Part shown: piece by piece, positions 6,625-9,340 of the stretch | Layout: every line of letters starts with the position of its first letter | How positions within the stretch are numbered: position 1 is the stretch's first letter | Source of the DNA: Halanaerobiales bacterium | GTDB lineage: Bacteria; Bacillota; Halanaerobiia; Halanaerobiales; JADQBU01 | Direction: 5' to 3' | NCBI GenBank assembly: GCA_016278435.1 | Contig: JADQBU010000276.1 | Span: forward strand, 1 to 9,340 | DNA length: 9,340 bases | Program-made: the position numbers and the translations under genes | The notes under the pieces: model-generated | The model's input: the letters and a program-made list of their open reading frames with translations, nothing else | The model's database searches: none | What the model was told of the DNA's origin: nothing

Positions 6625-7311
6625 TTAGGTATCACACTCTTCTTCCAGACCATCCAGAAGTGATATTATCTCAGTATTACCCGTATCCAGATCAAGTTTT
6701 TCCAGATAGGGAATATCAAATACCCTGTTTCCATTTGTATTAATTAATACATGAATCTGACCATTACTCTGAGTATATTGCTCAAGATGGATTATTGGCT
6801 TTGCCTTTTCTACATCAAGCAGCAAATTACCAGTATAGTAATCGGGGTTGAAACTAGCTGCAACAATGTCTGAAACAATTAATTTATGGTCTCCCGTCTC
6901 ATTTATATACTTAACCCGGCATTCTATATGAGCCCGAGCTTCCTTTATACCAGGTGTATCTAATTTGTTTGATTCAACTGGGCAAAATTCCAATTTTTCA
7001 AATTTCTTGACCCCTTCTGAATATTCATGGGAAGCCTGAACCAGTTTCCTGGTTAGATCCTGGTTAACAAGATTAACTACATATTCACCTGTCCTTTCAA
7101 TATTGACAAGACTATCTGATTTAAAAGAAGCTTTGTTTCCAAGTGCCAGACACATCATAGGTGGGGAAAGCGAAATAGGTGTCCCCCAGGCAAAAGGGGC
7201 AATATGGACACTATTATCTTCATTTAAAGTTGTAACTAAAAAAGGCATAGTAGGTTGAAATAATGTTAAACTTTTATACAATTCTTTATCTTTAATAGTA
7301 TCAAATCCCAT
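6625..7311 (-). CDS. Flavin reductase-like, FMN-binding protein (COG1853 family)
   Basis: A 228-residue cytoplasmic protein whose first about 190 residues match the split-barrel flavin reductase-like domain. Visible landmarks are PTMPFLVTTLNEDNSVHIAPFAWGTPIS (about residues 20-47), where the first strands and FMN-phosphate contacts lie; PPMMCLALG (about 50-58); KSDSLVNIERTGEYVVNLVNQDL (about 64-86); and ARAHIECRV...GDHKLIVSDIVAA in the second half. Family members reduce FMN with NAD(P)H or act as FMN-dependent oxidoreductases; which applies is not visible. The C-terminal about 40 residues (VLINTNGNRVFDIPYLEKL onward), ending in an acidic tail, extend beyond the usual core. ATG at 7311 follows AAGGAG by a normal distance. 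The gene is 69 bases after the URO-D gene, in the same direction, so it probably works with that enzyme. This is inferred from position only. Confidence 0.85.
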   Translation of the reverse strand: MGFDTIKDKELYKSLTLFQPTMPFLVTTLNEDNSVHIAPFAWGTPISLSPPMMCLALGNKASFKSDSLVNIERTGEYVVNLVNQDLTRKLVQASHEYSEGVKKFEKLEFCPVESNKLDTPGIKEARAHIECRVKYINETGDHKLIVSDIVAASFNPDYYTGNLLLDVEKAKPIIHLEQYTQSNGQIHVLINTNGNRVFDIPYLEKLDLDTGNTEIISLLDGLEEECDT

Positions 7312-7380
7312 TAAAATTCTCCTTTCATATCTAGAGTCTGCTTACTTAATTACTGATATATATACCTCGAAATATACTAA

Positions 7381-8532
7381 TTAATATTTTCCATATTCAT
7401 TCCAGGTTTCCCACATTGCCATATAATTTTCAGGAGGAACATCTGCCTGAACATTATGAACAGGAGAAAAAATAAATCCTCCACCTGGGGCAAAGTCATC
7501 TATTCTTCTTTTTACCTCTTCCCTTACTTCCTCAGGTGTACCTGAATTTAATACATTCTGAGTATCAACAGCACCACCCCAGAAGGTAATATCTTTACCA
7601 AATTCTTTCTTTAATTTTTTGGAATCCATATTAGCCGCACTTACCTGAACAGGATTTAAAGCTTCAACTCCCACCTCAATCATATCCGGTATAATATCAG
7701 AAACCGCCCCACATGAGTGGTAGAAAATAAAGACATCTTCTTTTACCTCTTTTATAGCATCAAATAATCTTTTCTGCCGTGGTTTAATAAATTTGCGGTA
7801 AGTATCTGGTGACATTATCATTCCATTCTGAGATGCAAAATCATCAGCTTCAACTACAACATCAATTTCTTCACCAAAGAGCCTTAATGCTTTCTGCCAG
7901 TATTTGATTTTATGTTCAACGGTTTTTTCCAGAATAGCTTCGAACATTTTATGATCAGAAGCCATATCCATAAATAATTGTTCATAACCCCTGAGCCAGT
8001 ATGCCATTTCCAGAAAACCTGCCGAAATACCAGCTAAAGCAAGAGCAGCTCCTGTTTTTTCATGTAGTTTCAGAGTTTCCTCCTTTTTCCCTTCAAAACG
8101 GGCTGGATCTTCTGGATTAGGAAATTTATATTTTTCGACTTCCTGAGGTGTTTCCATATCTGCAAAAGGATGTGATTTTAAATCATAATATAAGCCATTT
8201 TCTTTAGGTTTCTGCCAGCCTATACCCCACTGGTCAATAAAAGTAGTTCGATTGCCATCATCTTTTATTTCCAGATTCCACTCAGAGGGTAAGCCCCCAT
8301 AGACAGGCAGTACATCAACTTTTAACCTTTCAAAAATAACATCATGAATATCTGCCAGTTGTTGAATTATTTCAATTACATTTACTTCCAGGTTATGATA
8401 ACCTAAATAATCGAGTAAATTTCTATAAGTTATATGGTGGATACCTGTCGTCACTGTACCACCCAGATCAAAGGGGATGCGGTCAGGTTCCTGATGTTTC
8501 AAAGCTGTTAATACTCTTTCTCTGGAGTTCAT
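7381..8532 (-). CDS. URO-D superfamily protein, methyltransferase-like (not HemE)
   Basis: A 383-residue member of the uroporphyrinogen decarboxylase superfamily, on the MtaA/CmuA-like methyltransferase side. It opens with MNSRERVLTALKHQEPDRIP, the standard start of these proteins, and lacks the arginine-rich substrate motif of true HemE. Further landmarks: VVVEADDFASQNGMIMSP (about 225-242, with Asp230/Asp231), YRKFIKPRQK, FYHSCGAV with His272-x-Cys274 as candidate zinc ligands, EALNPVQVSAANMD, KDITFWGG (313-320) and GGGFIFSPVHNVQADVP. In characterised methyltransferases a late Cys is the third zinc ligand; here His359 occupies about that place. They move a methyl group between a corrinoid protein and a thiol, but no corrinoid protein is in the window. 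The ATG is directly preceded by an in-frame TAG, so the start is fixed; AGGAG lies 12 bases upstream, longer than usual. It follows the DUF917 gene by 25 bases. Confidence 0.88.
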   Translation of the reverse strand: MNSRERVLTALKHQEPDRIPFDLGGTVTTGIHHITYRNLLDYLGYHNLEVNVIEIIQQLADIHDVIFERLKVDVLPVYGGLPSEWNLEIKDDGNRTTFIDQWGIGWQKPKENGLYYDLKSHPFADMETPQEVEKYKFPNPEDPARFEGKKEETLKLHEKTGAALALAGISAGFLEMAYWLRGYEQLFMDMASDHKMFEAILEKTVEHKIKYWQKALRLFGEEIDVVVEADDFASQNGMIMSPDTYRKFIKPRQKRLFDAIKEVKEDVFIFYHSCGAVSDIIPDMIEVGVEALNPVQVSAANMDSKKLKKEFGKDITFWGGAVDTQNVLNSGTPEEVREEVKRRIDDFAPGGGFIFSPVHNVQADVPPENYMAMWETWNEYGKY

Positions 8533-8557
8533 CTACTTTATCATCTCCTAATATAAA

Positions 8558-9340
8558 TTAATCTCTTGTCTGAAGCTTTTCTAAAGGAATAAAATCAATA
8601 TCCTGGCCATAGCGTTCTGAACTAAAAGCAGTTTTCCCGGCAGGATGTTTCAAAGCTTCTCTCAATCTGGCATGACATGGTAAAGCACTTAACTTAAGTT
8701 CTAATCCCATTTTCAACTCCACACTCATAATTCCCCGGGCTGTTTCTGGTTCCAGCATTAATAATAGATCTGGAAATACACTCTGCAATTGACCGTCTTT
8801 CCAGCAGGCCATAGTTTCGTTTTTTATAGTCAGTTGACAGGAACTCCCGGAATTTTCCCCCAGTCCATCTAATTTAATATTAGTAAAATAAAATCCTGCT
8901 GCTTCTTCTTCACTGATTTCTGAAACTTTACCATGGAAAATATTATAGGCTGAGGTTAGTTCATTAAACTCCTTGACAGCATCTTTCTTATCTTTTCTGA
9001 CCTCAATTACCTTTTTACCAATATCTATTGCCCAGGAAATTGTATCAGGGATAATACTTTCTTTTAATTTTTTTCCACTCATAGGATAATGATTATTTGC
9101 ACCCAGGCCTCCACCTCTGGTTACAATCCATCTGCCGATTTGATCAGGGTAAACTGGATCTTTTGCTTCTCTGACTATAACTACATTACCCTTATAATCA
9201 ATTAATGGCATGGGGGTTACTGAAACTCCATGTCCTATAAAAGAAGTCATCTGGGTTTCAGGAGCAGCTCTACCAAGAGCATCACCATCAATTATAGGCA
9301 CATTCACTCTTGCCCCCAGAGAAAGAATAACCGGAGTATT
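8558..9340 (-). CDS. DUF917/COG3535 family protein (S-methyl-thiohydantoin desulfurase-like), C-terminal 260 residues (partial)
   Basis: The frame is open to the right edge without a start, beginning NTPVILSLGARVNVPIIDGD, so the N-terminal part (probably 100 or more residues) is outside the window; the GTG at 9307 is internal. The stretch VPIIDGDALGRAAPETQMTS is the hallmark of the DUF917 family, followed by PLIDYKGNVVIV and RGGGLGANNHYPMSG, and then the second domain from about IFHGKV to CWKDGQ and PDLLLMLEPETARGI. The Pfam family is named S-methyl thiohydantoin desulfurase, and members often sit beside hydantoinase/oxoprolinase (HyuA/HyuB) genes; the real reaction of this member is unknown. 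It is the first visible gene of the series and is followed after 25 bases by the URO-D gene, with no terminator between them. Genes further right would tell most about the pathway. Confidence 0.82.
   Translation of the reverse strand, partial: NTPVILSLGARVNVPIIDGDALGRAAPETQMTSFIGHGVSVTPMPLIDYKGNVVIVREAKDPVYPDQIGRWIVTRGGGLGANNHYPMSGKKLKESIIPDTISWAIDIGKKVIEVRKDKKDAVKEFNELTSAYNIFHGKVSEISEEEAAGFYFTNIKLDGLGENSGSSCQLTIKNETMACWKDGQLQSVFPDLLLMLEPETARGIMSVELKMGLELKLSALPCHARLREALKHPAGKTAFSSERYGQDIDFIPLEKLQTRD

Noticed and set aside
7312..7335. Five-codon frame (ATG AAA GGA GAA TTT TAA) overlapping the flavin reductase-like start as TAATG
   Set aside because: It consists of the ribosome site and spacer of the next gene and has no ribosome site of its own.

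Overview
The window looks like chromosome from a low-GC, Gram-positive-lineage (Bacillota) bacterium, probably a fermentative anaerobe. The main pointer is the left-edge gene, whose N-terminus matches DegS, the cytoplasmic sensor kinase of the DegS-DegU system. Strong AGGAGG-type ribosome sites and A/T-rich codon use agree. A solute-binding protein whose signal peptide has no lipobox cysteine suggests a two-membrane (diderm) cell, so my best guess is a Halanaerobiales-like organism. That placement is inference, not proof.

Every convincing gene is on the minus strand, so transcription runs from the right edge to the left. In that order they are: the C-terminal 260 residues of a DUF917 (COG3535) protein (8558-9340); a URO-D superfamily methyltransferase-like protein (7381-8532); a flavin reductase-like FMN-binding protein (6625-7311); a ribose/galactose-type ABC importer made of a secreted binding protein (5538-6476), a double-ATPase (3942-5465) and a permease (2971-3945); a low-specificity L-threonine aldolase (1886-2941); a GDSL/SGNH esterase (1248-1886); and an unrecognised 184-residue protein (644-1198). 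A clear terminator hairpin at about 501-540 ends this series. The degS gene then starts at a GTG at 408 and runs off the left edge; it is read in the same direction but belongs to a separate unit.

The right two thirds reads as one uptake-and-processing locus. The importer is of the sugar type, but no sugar kinase, isomerase or glycosidase is present. Its neighbours are a URO-D methyltransferase homologue, an FMN-binding protein and a DUF917 protein, a family named after S-methyl-thiohydantoin desulfurase. A small methylated or sulfur/nitrogen-heterocyclic ligand is therefore as plausible as a sugar; this is a hypothesis. The permease and ATPase genes are translationally coupled (ATGA overlap), as are the aldolase and esterase (TGATG). 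A hairpin between the binding-protein and ATPase genes may lower expression of the downstream transporter genes.

The gap 541-643 contains a short stretch in an open frame that resembles part of the URO-D protein encoded at the other end of the window. It may be the decayed end of a second URO-D-like gene. I saw no tRNA, rRNA, CRISPR array or intact mobile element. No transcriptional regulator gene is present in the window and no promoter could be called with confidence.
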